Of a stretch of 45,374 bases of DNA, positions 33,866 through 41,826 are shown one piece after another; the stretch's first letter is position 1; each line of letters opens with the position of its first letter. The position numbers were made by a program, and so were the translations under genes. The stretch covers positions 1 to 45,374 of the forward strand of contig WTCH01000145.1 of the NCBI GenBank assembly GCA_013138675.1. The letters are read 5' to 3'. A model generated the notes under the pieces. It was not told the DNA's origin. It made no database searches and saw only the letters and a list, made by a program, of their open reading frames with translations. Origin of the DNA: Woeseiaceae bacterium (GTDB taxonomy: Bacteria; Pseudomonadota; Gammaproteobacteria; Steroidobacterales; Woeseiaceae).

Positions 33866-34806
33866 CAGTGCCTCCTTTTGCCAAGTGCCGTCTGCAACGC
33901 AGTCACAGGATCGTCCTCGGTGGACAGTGGCATCAGGTGAACGCCGTAACGCTTGCAGAAGGCCTCGAGCTCCTGGGTACGCGCCTGGAACGCCTCGCGA
34001 TAGTCTTTGCGCGCAGCTTTGGCAACCGTATCAATAGCCAGCTCGTTGTCATTCGAGACGAGACGATAGCGACCTGGCGGCGGCAACTGTCTTTCCAGGG
34101 GGTCATTGAGGAATACCGCGAGCACTTCGTTGTGCCGCGCCACGTTCGACAGGTACGACTGCGCACCGCGCGAGAAACCAACGAAGTCGCTCAAAACAAC
34201 AACCAGGCTGCCGGGACGCGCAACCCTGCGCAGTGATGACATCGCCTGGGTCAGTGGTTCCGTGTCATCGCTGGCGAGATAGCGATTGCCCCAGTCGGGG
34301 TGCTCGGCAAGCTGGTGAACGAAACGCAGCGCAGCCTGCCGGCCGAGACGCGGCTTGAGTTCGCGATGCGTGGTATCACCAAAAATCAGGCCACCCAGCC
34401 GATCACCGCGATGGTGGGCCGCCCATGACAAGAGTGCCGCTGCGCGGCTGGCGTTGACCGACTTGAAACACCCGCGTGTCGCGAAATGCATGTTCGCGCG
34501 CAGGTCGACCACAACGAGCACCGGGCGTTCACGCTCTTCGCGAAACAGTTTGGTATACGCCGTTGTGCTGCGCGCGGTGACGCGCCAGTCGATGCTGCGC
34601 GGATCGTCTCCGGGCTGGTAGGGCCGGGACTCGTCGAACTCCATGCCACGACCACGGAAATGCGACACGTAGGCGCCGGTCTGCAGTGAGTTGACGCGCA
34701 CCACATTCAGGGCAATCGCACGCGCAGGCGCGTTGAGCCGGATCAGACCGGACTGGCTCACGCTGACGGGCGATGCGTCTTCGGGTAAATGATCGAGCAG
34801 TGCCAT
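33865..34806 (-). CDS. DUF58 vWA-like protein of the Bat/MoxR operon
   Basis: The 313-residue protein carries the DUF58 signature GRGMEFDESRPYQPGDDPRSIDW, with R-x-T-A-R-S-T-T-A-Y-T-K-L-F following; only the short core is quoted. A degenerate vWA-type fold with VVVDLRANM and VVVLSDFV comes after. No membrane helix is present, so it is probably the cytoplasmic adapter between MoxR and the membrane Bat proteins. The ATG at 34806 has a GGAA six bases upstream and lies 11 bp from the moxR stop. Confidence 0.92.
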   Translation of the reverse strand: MALLDHLPEDASPVSVSQSGLIRLNAPARAIALNVVRVNSLQTGAYVSHFRGRGMEFDESRPYQPGDDPRSIDWRVTARSTTAYTKLFREERERPVLVVVDLRANMHFATRGCFKSVNASRAAALLSWAAHHRGDRLGGLIFGDTTHRELKPRLGRQAALRFVHQLAEHPDWGNRYLASDDTEPLTQAMSSLRRVARPGSLVVVLSDFVGFSRGAQSYLSNVARHNEVLAVFLNDPLERQLPPPGRYRLVSNDNELAIDTVAKAARKDYREAFQARTQELEAFCKRYGVHLMPLSTEDDPVTALQTALGKRRH

Positions 34807-34817
34807 TGGCGTTCCGC

Positions 34818-35786
34818 TTACGGTACTCCGACGCCGTCGAGCAGTCGCTCAATGATGGAGTTCTCGCTGACACCGTCTGCCTCGGCCTCGAAGCTCAGCA
34901 CGATGCGGTGGCGCAGCACATCCGCCGCGACGTCCTGGATATCTTCAGGGCCAACGAAATCACGACCGGCCAGCCAGGCGCGCGCACGCGCTGCCCGGTC
35001 GATACCCATGCTGGCACGCGGGCTTGCGCCGTACATGACCTGACCGTCGAGAGACTCATCGACACGGCCCGGATCGCGTGTTGAGACGACCAGGTTAACA
35101 ATGTATTCCTCGAGTTCGTCGGCGAGATGCAGGCCCAGGATGTCCTGGCGCGCCTGCATGATCGATCCCATCGCCAGCAGTTCGGGTGGCCGGAAGGCGT
35201 CCCGTTCCCCGGCTTTTGCCTCGTCCCGGTTCAATACCAGGATCCGGCGCTCGTCGGCGATGGTCGGGTAACCGACTTCGACGTGCAGCAGAAATCGATC
35301 AAGCTGCGCCTCGGGCAGTGGATACGTGCCTTCCTGCTCAATGGGGTTCTGGGTTGCCATTACCATGAACAGGTCTTCGAGCCCGTAACTCCGGTCGCCG
35401 ACCGTGATCTGGCGCTCCTCCATCGCCTCCAGCAGCGCAGACTGTACTTTGGCCGGTGCTCGGTTGATCTCATCGGCAAGAATCAGGTTGTGAAACAACG
35501 GGCCCTTGCGGAACTCGAAGGTGCCCTCCTGCGGGCGGTAAATATCGGTACCCGTCAGATCCGCCGGCAACAGGTCGGGCGTGAACTGCAGGCGATGAAA
35601 ATCTCCCTCGATACTCTCGGCGAGAACCTTGATGGCCCGGGTCTTGGCCAGTCCCGGCGCGCCTTCTACCAACAGGTGGCCATCACACAGCAAGGCGATC
35701 AGCATGCGATTAATAAGGTGTGACTGCCCGATGATCAGGCTGCTCGCATGCTCCTCAAGCTGTTGGAATTGTTCTACAACGCTCAT
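34818..35786 (-). CDS. MoxR-family AAA+ ATPase
   Basis: The 322-residue product has Walker A EGAPGLAKTR, Walker B LILADEINRAP, sensor 1 MATQNPIEQEGTYPLPEAQLD and the sensor 2 arginine region GASPRASMG. This defines MoxR AAA+ proteins, which act as chaperones on vWA partners. It heads the six-gene operon ending in batD. ATG 35786 is preferred over TTG 35789 because GGAG stands six bases before it. It diverges from the lipoprotein gene by about 140 bp. Confidence 0.95.
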   Translation of the reverse strand: MSVVEQFQQLEEHASSLIIGQSHLINRMLIALLCDGHLLVEGAPGLAKTRAIKVLAESIEGDFHRLQFTPDLLPADLTGTDIYRPQEGTFEFRKGPLFHNLILADEINRAPAKVQSALLEAMEERQITVGDRSYGLEDLFMVMATQNPIEQEGTYPLPEAQLDRFLLHVEVGYPTIADERRILVLNRDEAKAGERDAFRPPELLAMGSIMQARQDILGLHLADELEEYIVNLVVSTRDPGRVDESLDGQVMYGASPRASMGIDRAARARAWLAGRDFVGPEDIQDVAADVLRHRIVLSFEAEADGVSENSIIERLLDGVGVP

Positions 35787-35860
35787 CAATTACTCCGGTC
35801 AAAAATCGGCGTGCCATTTTAGAGAGGATGCGCGGGAGAACCAACCAGTCGCTGCATTTT

Positions 35861-35890
35861 TTGCGAATGTTGGGCCCACTTCGGTAATAA
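35861..35890 (+). promoter_or_regulatory. possible sigma-70 promoter for the 35.9-37.6 kb operon
   Basis: TTGCGA at 35861-35866 and TAATAA at 35885-35890 are separated by 18 bp, in the gap between moxR and the lipoprotein gene and 35 bp ahead of that gene. It would drive lipoprotein, DUF192 and MsrQ-like genes. Match to consensus is moderate. Confidence 0.4.
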
Positions 35891-35924
35891 TGCTCCCTCT
35901 TTGGACTTGAACCGACCCTAACCA

Positions 35925-36530
35925 TTGCAGGAAATTCAGAATAAATGCGCTCTTGCGCGCGCTTTTGCTTTATTCCGAGGCTTATTCCTGACCGTTCTGA
36001 CGGTCCTTACGGCGTGCGGATCGGCCACGGAACCCGAATCGATTGCTGACGTCGCGCCCGAGGAGGAACCCGTCCTCCTGTGCGGCAACGAGGGTCGCCT
36101 CTGGACCGAACTGTACGGTGCGATTGCCATCGAAGTGGACTGGAACAAAAACGATCTGGAATGCGCGGGCATGCCAAGGCCTGACGGCCGGGGTGCCCGA
36201 CTGCGATTCACCGGTAAAACCGCCGACGGCGATCTGCAACTCGCTATCATCATCGCTATTCCGGACCTGGAGCGCGATGCACAGAATGGGGAGTTCAGCG
36301 TCAACGTCACGCTCATAGAAGAGGGTAACGGGCGTTTCTTCAGCACACCGGATAACAACAATTGCCTGGTTGATATTACGTCCGCGACCGCGCTCGACGA
36401 CTCGGGTGGCCGCTACTCGATTGCCGGAGAGCTTTTCTGCGTTACGCCATTGCCCGAGATCAATGGCGACTCGAGCGTGTCGGTCCCGAAAATGCTGTTT
36501 TCCGGCTTGCTCGACTGGGGCTCTTTGTGA
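35925..36530 (+). CDS. lipoprotein of unknown function
   Basis: About 201 residues. The N-terminus has a basic/hydrophobic signal (ALARAFALFRGLFLTVLTVLTAC) with lipobox LTAC; only the last residues matter. The mature part is acidic at first, then beta-rich, with four further cysteines (LLCGNE, LECAG, NNCLVD, LFCVT) likely forming disulfides in the periplasm. I know no family. The start is uncertain: TTG 35925 is the only in-frame candidate that leaves the signal complete, and an ATG at 35944 is in another frame. Its stop overlaps the DUF192 start (GTGA). Confidence 0.7.
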   Translation: MQEIQNKCALARAFALFRGLFLTVLTVLTACGSATEPESIADVAPEEEPVLLCGNEGRLWTELYGAIAIEVDWNKNDLECAGMPRPDGRGARLRFTGKTADGDLQLAIIIAIPDLERDAQNGEFSVNVTLIEEGNGRFFSTPDNNNCLVDITSATALDDSGGRYSIAGELFCVTPLPEINGDSSVSVPKMLFSGLLDWGSL

Positions 36531-36994
36531 AGCGCTGGATTGTGGCTGCCGCGATCGGCGCTCTTGCGTGCACGGCAGTCGCCGACGAGGAACTCGACAG
36601 GCGCTTCGGCAAGGACGTCCTCATCATTGAGGCAAGCGCGCACGGCTGCCATCGCTTCGACATCTATGTCGCAGCAGACAACACGCAAAAAAGCCGTGGT
36701 CTGATGTTCGTTCGTGACCTTCCGGTGACCACGGGAATGCTTTTCATCTACAACAACGAGCCCGCCTCGATGTGGATGAAGAACACTTTCATTCCGCTGG
36801 ACATACTCTTCATCCGCAGGGATGGCACAGTGTCGTCGATCGCCCACGATACCGAACCACAGTCCTTGCGATCCATTCGTTCGATCGAGCCGATCTCGTT
36901 CGTGCTCGAACTCAATGCCGGGACGGCCGAACGCCTCGTCATTGACGATAACAGCCGCATTTACTGGGAGCCCGCTCATGGCGATGTCGAATAA
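36527..36994 (+). CDS. DUF192 secreted protein
   Basis: The 155-residue precursor has a signal peptide (MKRWIVAAAIGALACTAVAD). The DUF192 core contains QKSRGLMFVRDLPVTTGMLF and PASMWMKNTFIPLDILFI, the well-conserved M-W-M-K-N-T family motif. A family member from Thermotoga is structurally known, but the function remains unclear. GTG at 36527 overlaps the upstream lipoprotein stop by four bases. The following membrane gene starts 17 bases before its end. Confidence 0.92.
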   Translation: MKRWIVAAAIGALACTAVADEELDRRFGKDVLIIEASAHGCHRFDIYVAADNTQKSRGLMFVRDLPVTTGMLFIYNNEPASMWMKNTFIPLDILFIRRDGTVSSIAHDTEPQSLRSIRSIEPISFVLELNAGTAERLVIDDNSRIYWEPAHGDVE

Positions 36995-37580
36995 CCAGCG
37001 AACGGCCGCCGTATTCATCGGCGCCACTGCCCTCACCGGCATTGCTGCCGCGGCGTACCTGGCAATTGCCGGCATGGGCGACGAGAGTGTCCGACTCGTG
37101 CTACGCGTGAGTGGGCGCGTCGCGTTCGTCGTACTGCTTGTCGTGTTTGCGGCGAGGCCATTACAGCAATTGCTCAAGGCGCCGTGGACGGCCAGGTTAC
37201 TGCGCAATCGGAAGTTGCTCGGTGTCGCCTTTGCAGGCATTCACACCGCGCACCTCGGCCTTATCTTGATTCGGATGAATCAGTTGCCCGATTTTGGGGT
37301 CAGCTTTGATAAAAATCTGCCCGGGATGTTCGTCTACGCCTTCATTTTCGCGATGTTGATTACGTCGTTCGACGGCCCCGCCCGTGCCCTCGGTAAGAAA
37401 CCGTGGAAGGCGCTGCACAAGGTAGGGCTGTTTTTCCTGGTTTACGCGTTCACCCAGTCTCAGATGCCGCAATCATTTGACCAACTTGAGTTGGTAAACG
37501 GGCTACTGATCGCACTGGCGGCGGTCGCGCTCGTAATCCGAATCGCCGCGTTCCTCGCCAACCGCAAGAAACAGCTGTAG
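36978..37580 (+). CDS. MsrQ-like ferric-reductase-domain membrane protein
   Basis: The 200-residue protein has about six hydrophobic segments. Candidate haem histidines lie in LLGVAFAGIHTAHLGLIL and in KALHKVGLFFLVYAF. The L-R-x-R-K-L-L-G segment before the first His recalls MsrQ/YedZ, the haem b subunit that feeds electrons to the periplasmic methionine sulfoxide reductase MsrP. No msrP is in the window, so the electron acceptor is unknown. ATG 36978 has GGAG seven bases upstream; ATG 36984 is an alternative. The stop codon TAG is part of a GTAGGAG element. Confidence 0.75.
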   Translation: MAMSNNQRTAAVFIGATALTGIAAAAYLAIAGMGDESVRLVLRVSGRVAFVVLLVVFAARPLQQLLKAPWTARLLRNRKLLGVAFAGIHTAHLGLILIRMNQLPDFGVSFDKNLPGMFVYAFIFAMLITSFDGPARALGKKPWKALHKVGLFFLVYAFTQSQMPQSFDQLELVNGLLIALAAVALVIRIAAFLANRKKQL

Positions 37581-37911
37581 GAGCCCGCCCCGGCGGGCGA
37601 CCAGGCTTGCCGCACAGGCCCGACACCGGGTGCGCACCCTCGCTTAACCTCGCTCGCCATCCATGGCTCGCTCAGATCGTACTCCGCTTGCTTTGGCTTC
37701 CTGCGTCGCGGCGCTACACACGACGCTCGCGCGCGCACCCGCTGCCCGGACCTCTACGATCTCCGGGGAGGCCGAGGGCGGGATCTTTGTTGCCGGTAGT
37801 AAAGCGGACCGCAGGGAGCCATACCGGCAACAAAGATCCCGGCTTCGGTCCTGTGTAGTGAAGTTGGTCGCCCGCTGGCCAGGTCCCCCTTGAGGGGAGG
37901 CGGGCTCCTAC
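37577..37911. repeat. 335-bp REP-bounded non-coding element
   Basis: This fills the 344-bp gap between the MsrQ-like and SDR genes. Both ends carry the perfect 13-bp inverted repeat GTAGGAGCCCGCC (37577-37589 on plus, 37899-37911 on minus), and both continue with a GCGGGCGACCA block. Inside are short palindromes (CCATCCATGG near 37660) and a long hairpin at 37780-37840. No open frame is protein-like. It looks like two REP elements in opposed orientation around other sequence, or a small non-autonomous mobile unit. The left TAG is the stop codon of the preceding gene. Confidence 0.7.
37780..37840. repeat. perfect 19-bp inverted repeat with 23-nt loop
   Basis: GGGATCTTTGTTGCCGGTA at 37780-37798 is exactly complementary to TACCGGCAACAAAGATCCC at 37822-37840. 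The loop is 23 nt. A stem this long in RNA or single-stranded DNA would be very stable. There is no T-run after it, so it is not a standard terminator. It lies near the right end of the REP-bounded element. Confidence 0.85.
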
Positions 37912-37924
37912 AGACTAATAGATG

Positions 37925-38692
37925 TTACTTCGGTTGCATTCGGATGGCGCCATCCACGCGGATGGTTTCGCCATTGACCATTGTCGTACCGTAGATGTAC
38001 TCGACCGTAGCGGCGTATTCCTCTGGCCTGCCGAGTCGCGGCGGAAACGGCACCTGCTTGCCGAGTGATTCCTGCACTTCCTCCGGCATGCCGGCGACCA
38101 TTGGGGTCAGGAAAACGCCTGGTGCAATCGTGTTGACTCGAATACCAAAGGCGGCGAACTCTCTCGCAATGGGTAGCATCATGCCAACCACGCCGCCCTT
38201 TGATGCCGAGTAGGCAGCCTGGCCGATTTGTCCCTCGAAGGCCGCAATCGACGCCGTGCTTATGATCACACCCCGTTCACCGTCGCTGTTGGGTTCGTTG
38301 TGTTGCATGAAGGCCGCGGCTTCCTTGGTGACGTTAAAGCTGCCGATCAGGTTGACCTGGATTACCTGGTTGAAGAGTGCCGATGGCCACGGTCCGTCAC
38401 GACCCAGTGTACGACCGGCAGTTGCTATGCCCGCGCAGTTCACCGCCAGGGTAATCCCACCCATCGTTTCATTGGCCGAACTGATCGCAGCTTTGACCGA
38501 TTCCTCGCTGGACACGTCGGTATTGACGAACGCTGCCCGGTCGCCAAGTGTCGCCGCGCTGCGTTCTCCCTGCTCGTCGTTGATGTCGAGCAGGGCGACC
38601 TGGCCGCCGGCGTCGATGACGCGTTGGGCCGTTGCGAATCCGAGTCCTGATGCGCCGCCAGTGATGACGGCTTTTGCTGTAGCAAGATCCAT
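37925..38692 (-). CDS. SDR-family NAD-dependent dehydrogenase (3-hydroxyacyl-CoA type)
   Basis: The 255-residue short-chain dehydrogenase has TGGASGLG at residue 11 for the dinucleotide, LLDIND (Asp, favouring NAD), NCAGIA, catalytic Ser in STASIAAFEG, and YSASKGG. The C-terminal QVPFPPRLGRPEEYA resembles 3-hydroxyacyl-CoA dehydrogenase type 2 (HSD10-like) enzymes. It follows the thiolase by nine bp, which supports a role in fatty or branched-chain acyl-CoA breakdown. The TAA stop is 13 bp from the right end of the REP-bounded element. Confidence 0.9.
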   Translation of the reverse strand: MDLATAKAVITGGASGLGFATAQRVIDAGGQVALLDINDEQGERSAATLGDRAAFVNTDVSSEESVKAAISSANETMGGITLAVNCAGIATAGRTLGRDGPWPSALFNQVIQVNLIGSFNVTKEAAAFMQHNEPNSDGERGVIISTASIAAFEGQIGQAAYSASKGGVVGMMLPIAREFAAFGIRVNTIAPGVFLTPMVAGMPEEVQESLGKQVPFPPRLGRPEEYAATVEYIYGTTMVNGETIRVDGAIRMQPK

Positions 38693-38701
38693 AATCTTTC
38701 C

Positions 38702-39883
38702 TTAAACGAGTTCGACGCCGACAGCGACTGCTTCGCCGCCACCGATACAAAGAGAGGCAACACCGCGTTTCAGGCCGCGTGCTTTGAGTGCGTAAAGCAG
38801 CGTTGTCGTAATTCTTGCGCCGGACGCACCTATCGGATGCCCGAGAGCACAGGCGCCGCCATTCACGTTGATCTTGTCGTGATCAATGCCCACATCGCGC
38901 ATCGCCACCATCGTGACAACGGCAAACGCCTCGTTGACTTCATACAGGTCGACATTGTCGGGGCTCCAACCAAGCTTGTCATGCAGGCTCCTGATCGCCG
39001 AAACGGGGGACGTCGTGAACCAGGCCGGCTCCTGAGCAAAACTGGAGTGGCCAACAAGGACTGCAATGGGTTCGGCACCTCTTTTCTCGGCCTCCGATGC
39101 CGTCATCAAAATCAGTGCCGACGCGCCGTCGGATATCGACGACGACGTTGCCGCAGTCACGGTGCCGTCTTTGGCAAAGGCCGGGCGCAGAGTCGGAATC
39201 TTGTCGATGCTGACTGTTCCCGGCGTCTCGTCTGAATCCACCGTCACATCACCCTTGCGCGTGCTCATCGTAACCGGGGAAATTTCGTCGGCGAACGTGC
39301 CATCGGCAACAGCGGCTTGGGCGCGGCTTACTGACGCGATGGCGAACGCGTCCTGTTCCTCGCGCGTGAAGTTATATTTTTTCGCGGTCTCTTCGGCGTA
39401 GTGGCCCATCATGTGGCCTTCCCAGGGATCCTGCAGGCCGTCGTAGAACATGTGATCGAGGACCTCCTGGTGACCCATTCGATAGCCGCGCCGCGACTTG
39501 GGCAGCAGGTAAGGCGCGTTGGTCATCGACTCCAGTCCACCGGCAACGACAACAGCTGCGCTGCCTGCCTTGATCAGGTCATGGCCGAGCATGATCGTTT
39601 CCATGCCGGAGCCACACATCTTGTTCACGGTGGTGCACGCGGCGCCGACCGGGATACCCGCGTTAAGAGCAGCCTGCCTTGCCGGGGCCTGACCGAGGCC
39701 GGCCGGCAGGACACAGCCCATGAGCACCTGGTCGACATCGCTCGCGTCAACGCCGCAGTCGGTGATTGCGCCTGCAATCGCGGCGGCGCCAAGGTCCGGC
39801 GCGGTGGCTGGAGAAAGTACGCCCTGGAAGGCTCCGATCGGTGTTCGTTGTGCCGCAACGATGACAACTGGATCTGAACTCAT
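38702..39883 (-). CDS. acetyl-CoA acyltransferase (thiolase)
   Basis: The 393-residue thiolase has the nucleophilic cysteine in TTVNKMCGSGMETI, the catalytic histidine in GGACALGHPIGASGAR and the second cysteine in SLCIGGGEAVA. The first residues, VIVAAQRTPIGAF, are typical. It either condenses two acetyl-CoA or cleaves 3-ketoacyl-CoA; the sequence alone does not separate them. It sits between the acyltransferase gene (three bp) and the SDR gene (nine bp), forming a lipid-metabolism operon. Confidence 0.94.
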   Translation of the reverse strand: MSSDPVVIVAAQRTPIGAFQGVLSPATAPDLGAAAIAGAITDCGVDASDVDQVLMGCVLPAGLGQAPARQAALNAGIPVGAACTTVNKMCGSGMETIMLGHDLIKAGSAAVVVAGGLESMTNAPYLLPKSRRGYRMGHQEVLDHMFYDGLQDPWEGHMMGHYAEETAKKYNFTREEQDAFAIASVSRAQAAVADGTFADEISPVTMSTRKGDVTVDSDETPGTVSIDKIPTLRPAFAKDGTVTAATSSSISDGASALILMTASEAEKRGAEPIAVLVGHSSFAQEPAWFTTSPVSAIRSLHDKLGWSPDNVDLYEVNEAFAVVTMVAMRDVGIDHDKINVNGGACALGHPIGASGARITTTLLYALKARGLKRGVASLCIGGGEAVAVGVELV

Positions 39884-39886
39884 TTT

Positions 39887-40681
39887 CTAATCTCCATTAG
39901 AATTTTCGCCCGTTACTTTACACAGGTCAGGCTCATCGATCACGGCCAGGATGTGCTGCCTGGCGGTCTCCGCGAGCAACTTGTGATTATCGAATGCCGG
40001 ATCCTCGGGAAGAATAGGGGGTAATACCAAGACCCGGGGTCGCACCGGCCATGGCCAAAATCGTCCGGCCGGCATCATTTTGCGGGTTCCCAGGATGGCG
40101 ATCGGCACAACGGGCACGCTGCCGCGTATGGCGGACACGAAAGCACCGGCGCGAAAGCGCCCGATGCCGGGCTCTTTGGTAAACGTCCCTTCCGGGAAAA
40201 AGGCCAGCGAATCGCCATCTTGCGCCGCCTTGACGATCTGGCGCGCGTCCCTGGTGCTGCCGGATTGCTCATGGCGTTCCACGAATTTCGATCCGGAACG
40301 GCGCAGGAGGAAGTGCGCTACCGGTACCTTGCGCATTTCTCCCTTGATCACAAAGGAGAATCGGTAGGGCAGATAGCCCTTCAGTAGAAAGCCGTCCACG
40401 AAGCTGGCGTGGTTGGCGACGACGACGGCGTTGCCTGGGGGCAGATTTTCCAGACCCTCGATTCTGGCTGGCACGCCGCCGAGAATGAATATGGCGCGTG
40501 TCGCCAATGCTGCCAGCCGGTGTCGCAGCGGCGCATACGGCACAATTATCGTTGCAAGCAGCGCGATCGCGGCACACAGAATGAAGACCAGCCAGCCATA
40601 AAAGCCGTACAGGGTCCGCCAAATGACTGTGACGTAGGTCACTTTATGTAAATGTCCTCTGGAATATGTGACAGCGGTCAC
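39887..40681 (-). CDS. 1-acyl-sn-glycerol-3-phosphate acyltransferase (PlsC family)
   Basis: The protein of up to 264 residues has an N-terminal hydrophobic pair (WLVFILCAAIALLATIIV) and acyltransferase motifs NHASFVDG (HX4D), FPEGTFTKEPG and VPVVPIAILGT. It would transfer an acyl chain to a lysophospholipid or similar acceptor at the membrane. The start is uncertain: GTG 40681 and GTG 40642 are both possible. Two GTGAC-N4-GTCAC dyads cover exactly these positions, so the true start may lie at or beyond 40642, with the dyads as operators. It heads the thiolase-SDR operon. Confidence 0.88.
   Translation of the reverse strand: MTAVTYSRGHLHKVTYVTVIWRTLYGFYGWLVFILCAAIALLATIIVPYAPLRHRLAALATRAIFILGGVPARIEGLENLPPGNAVVVANHASFVDGFLLKGYLPYRFSFVIKGEMRKVPVAHFLLRRSGSKFVERHEQSGSTRDARQIVKAAQDGDSLAFFPEGTFTKEPGIGRFRAGAFVSAIRGSVPVVPIAILGTRKMMPAGRFWPWPVRPRVLVLPPILPEDPAFDNHKLLAETARQHILAVIDEPDLCKVTGENSNGD
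40629..40642. promoter_or_regulatory. GTGAC-N4-GTCAC dyad, copy 1
   Basis: GTGACGTAGGTCAC is a perfect 5+5 dyad with a 4-base centre. A second copy with different centre lies 39 bp away. This is the pattern of a dimeric regulator's operators. The regulator is unidentified. Confidence 0.45.
40668..40681. promoter_or_regulatory. GTGAC-N4-GTCAC dyad, copy 2
   Basis: GTGACAGCGGTCAC repeats the arms of the copy at 40629 exactly, with a different 4-base centre. It coincides with the most upstream possible start of the PlsC-like gene and lies in the gap before divergent xerD. Confidence 0.45.
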
Positions 40682-40796
40682 GCCGGTTGCAAGATGTCCT
40701 CATCATACTCAAACCCTTGAAAAATCCGTCGCTTGGCGATTCCGGGAGGGTTGAAATCCGGCGTATGCTACCGCAAAGGATTGCGCGACTGAACAG

Positions 40797-41738
40797 ATGG
40801 GATCTATGGCCAGTAAAGAGAAAAACAAACCGCAGTCGAAGTCGTTGACCAGTTCGGAAGAGTTGGTTGACCGTTTTCTTGATGCTATTTGGATGGAACG
40901 CGGCCTTTCGCCGAATACGCTTGGCGCGTATCGAGCTGATCTGATGACACTGGCCCGGGGACTTGCAGAAAAGGACAAGTCCATCGAGACGGCCGACAAA
41001 GCGGACCTTCTTGCATTTATAGCAGGGCGTGTCGAAGGCGGCGCGAAACCGCGGTCGACGGCCAGGCAATTGTCGAGTTTCCGTCGCTTCTTCCGCTACA
41101 TCATGCGTGAAGGAATGCGAGACACCGACCCGACAGCTGATATTGAAATGCCGCGTATCGGTCGCTCTCTACCAAAGACACTGACCGAGGAAGAAGTTGA
41201 TTCCCTGCTCAATGCACCCAATACAGATGAGCCGCTCGGTCACCGCGACCGTGCAATGCTCGAGTTGTTGTACGCGACCGGATTACGTGTTTCGGAGCTG
41301 ATTAACCTCAAGCAGTCGCAGATCAACTTCAACCAGGGCGTGCTGCGCATTGTCGGCAAAGGCGATCGCGAGCGCCTGATTCCGCTGGGCGACGAATCAC
41401 AACGCTGGCTCAGGGACTTCATAGACGGCCCGCGCATGGAGATTCTGCTCGAGCGCCAGACCGACTACCTTTTCCCAACCCGACGCGGTGATCGCATGAC
41501 GCGCCAGGCGTTCTGGCACATCATCAAGCGTTACTCTGACAAAGCAGGTGTGCGCAAGAAACTGTCACCGCACAGCCTGCGTCACGCGTTTGCGACGCAC
41601 TTGCTCAATCGCGGCGCAGATCTTCGCGTTGTACAGCTACTCCTGGGGCACAGCGACCTCTCCACGACGCAAATCTATACACACGTTGCGCGTGAGCGGC
41701 TCAAAGACCTGCACGGCGAACACCACCCGCGCGGTTAG
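40797..41738 (+). CDS. xerD: site-specific tyrosine recombinase XerD
   Basis: The 313-residue product is a tyrosine recombinase. The N-terminal core-binding domain is residues about 20-105. The catalytic domain has Arg in YATGLRVSEL, Lys in VGKGDRERLIPL, HSLRHAFATHLL (His, Arg), and LLGHSDLSTTQIYTHV (His and nucleophile Tyr). With XerC it resolves chromosome dimers at dif, controlled by FtsK. The assignment to XerD rather than XerC rests on dsbC following, as in E. coli. ATG 40806 is an alternative start; the 20-residue basic N-terminal tail is slightly longer than usual. Confidence 0.94.
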   Translation: MGSMASKEKNKPQSKSLTSSEELVDRFLDAIWMERGLSPNTLGAYRADLMTLARGLAEKDKSIETADKADLLAFIAGRVEGGAKPRSTARQLSSFRRFFRYIMREGMRDTDPTADIEMPRIGRSLPKTLTEEEVDSLLNAPNTDEPLGHRDRAMLELLYATGLRVSELINLKQSQINFNQGVLRIVGKGDRERLIPLGDESQRWLRDFIDGPRMEILLERQTDYLFPTRRGDRMTRQAFWHIIKRYSDKAGVRKKLSPHSLRHAFATHLLNRGADLRVVQLLLGHSDLSTTQIYTHVARERLKDLHGEHHPRG

Positions 41739-41826
41739 CTTTGTTACACTCTCCGCGCCGGGGAACTGGTGTGGGCTGTAACGGTCCGAGTTAGCAGGGC
41801 ACAATTGGCCTTACAGAGAAACGAAG

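Noticed and set aside
34818..35786. MoxR ATPase as the assembly ATPase of the orphan sheath
   Set aside because: It lies 15 kb away and heads a complete Bat operon, which explains it fully.
36413..37240. Minus-strand open frame of 275 codons under DUF192 and MsrQ-like genes
   Set aside because: It crosses two real gene boundaries on the other strand and shows no family features. The plus-strand genes have signals and conserved motifs.
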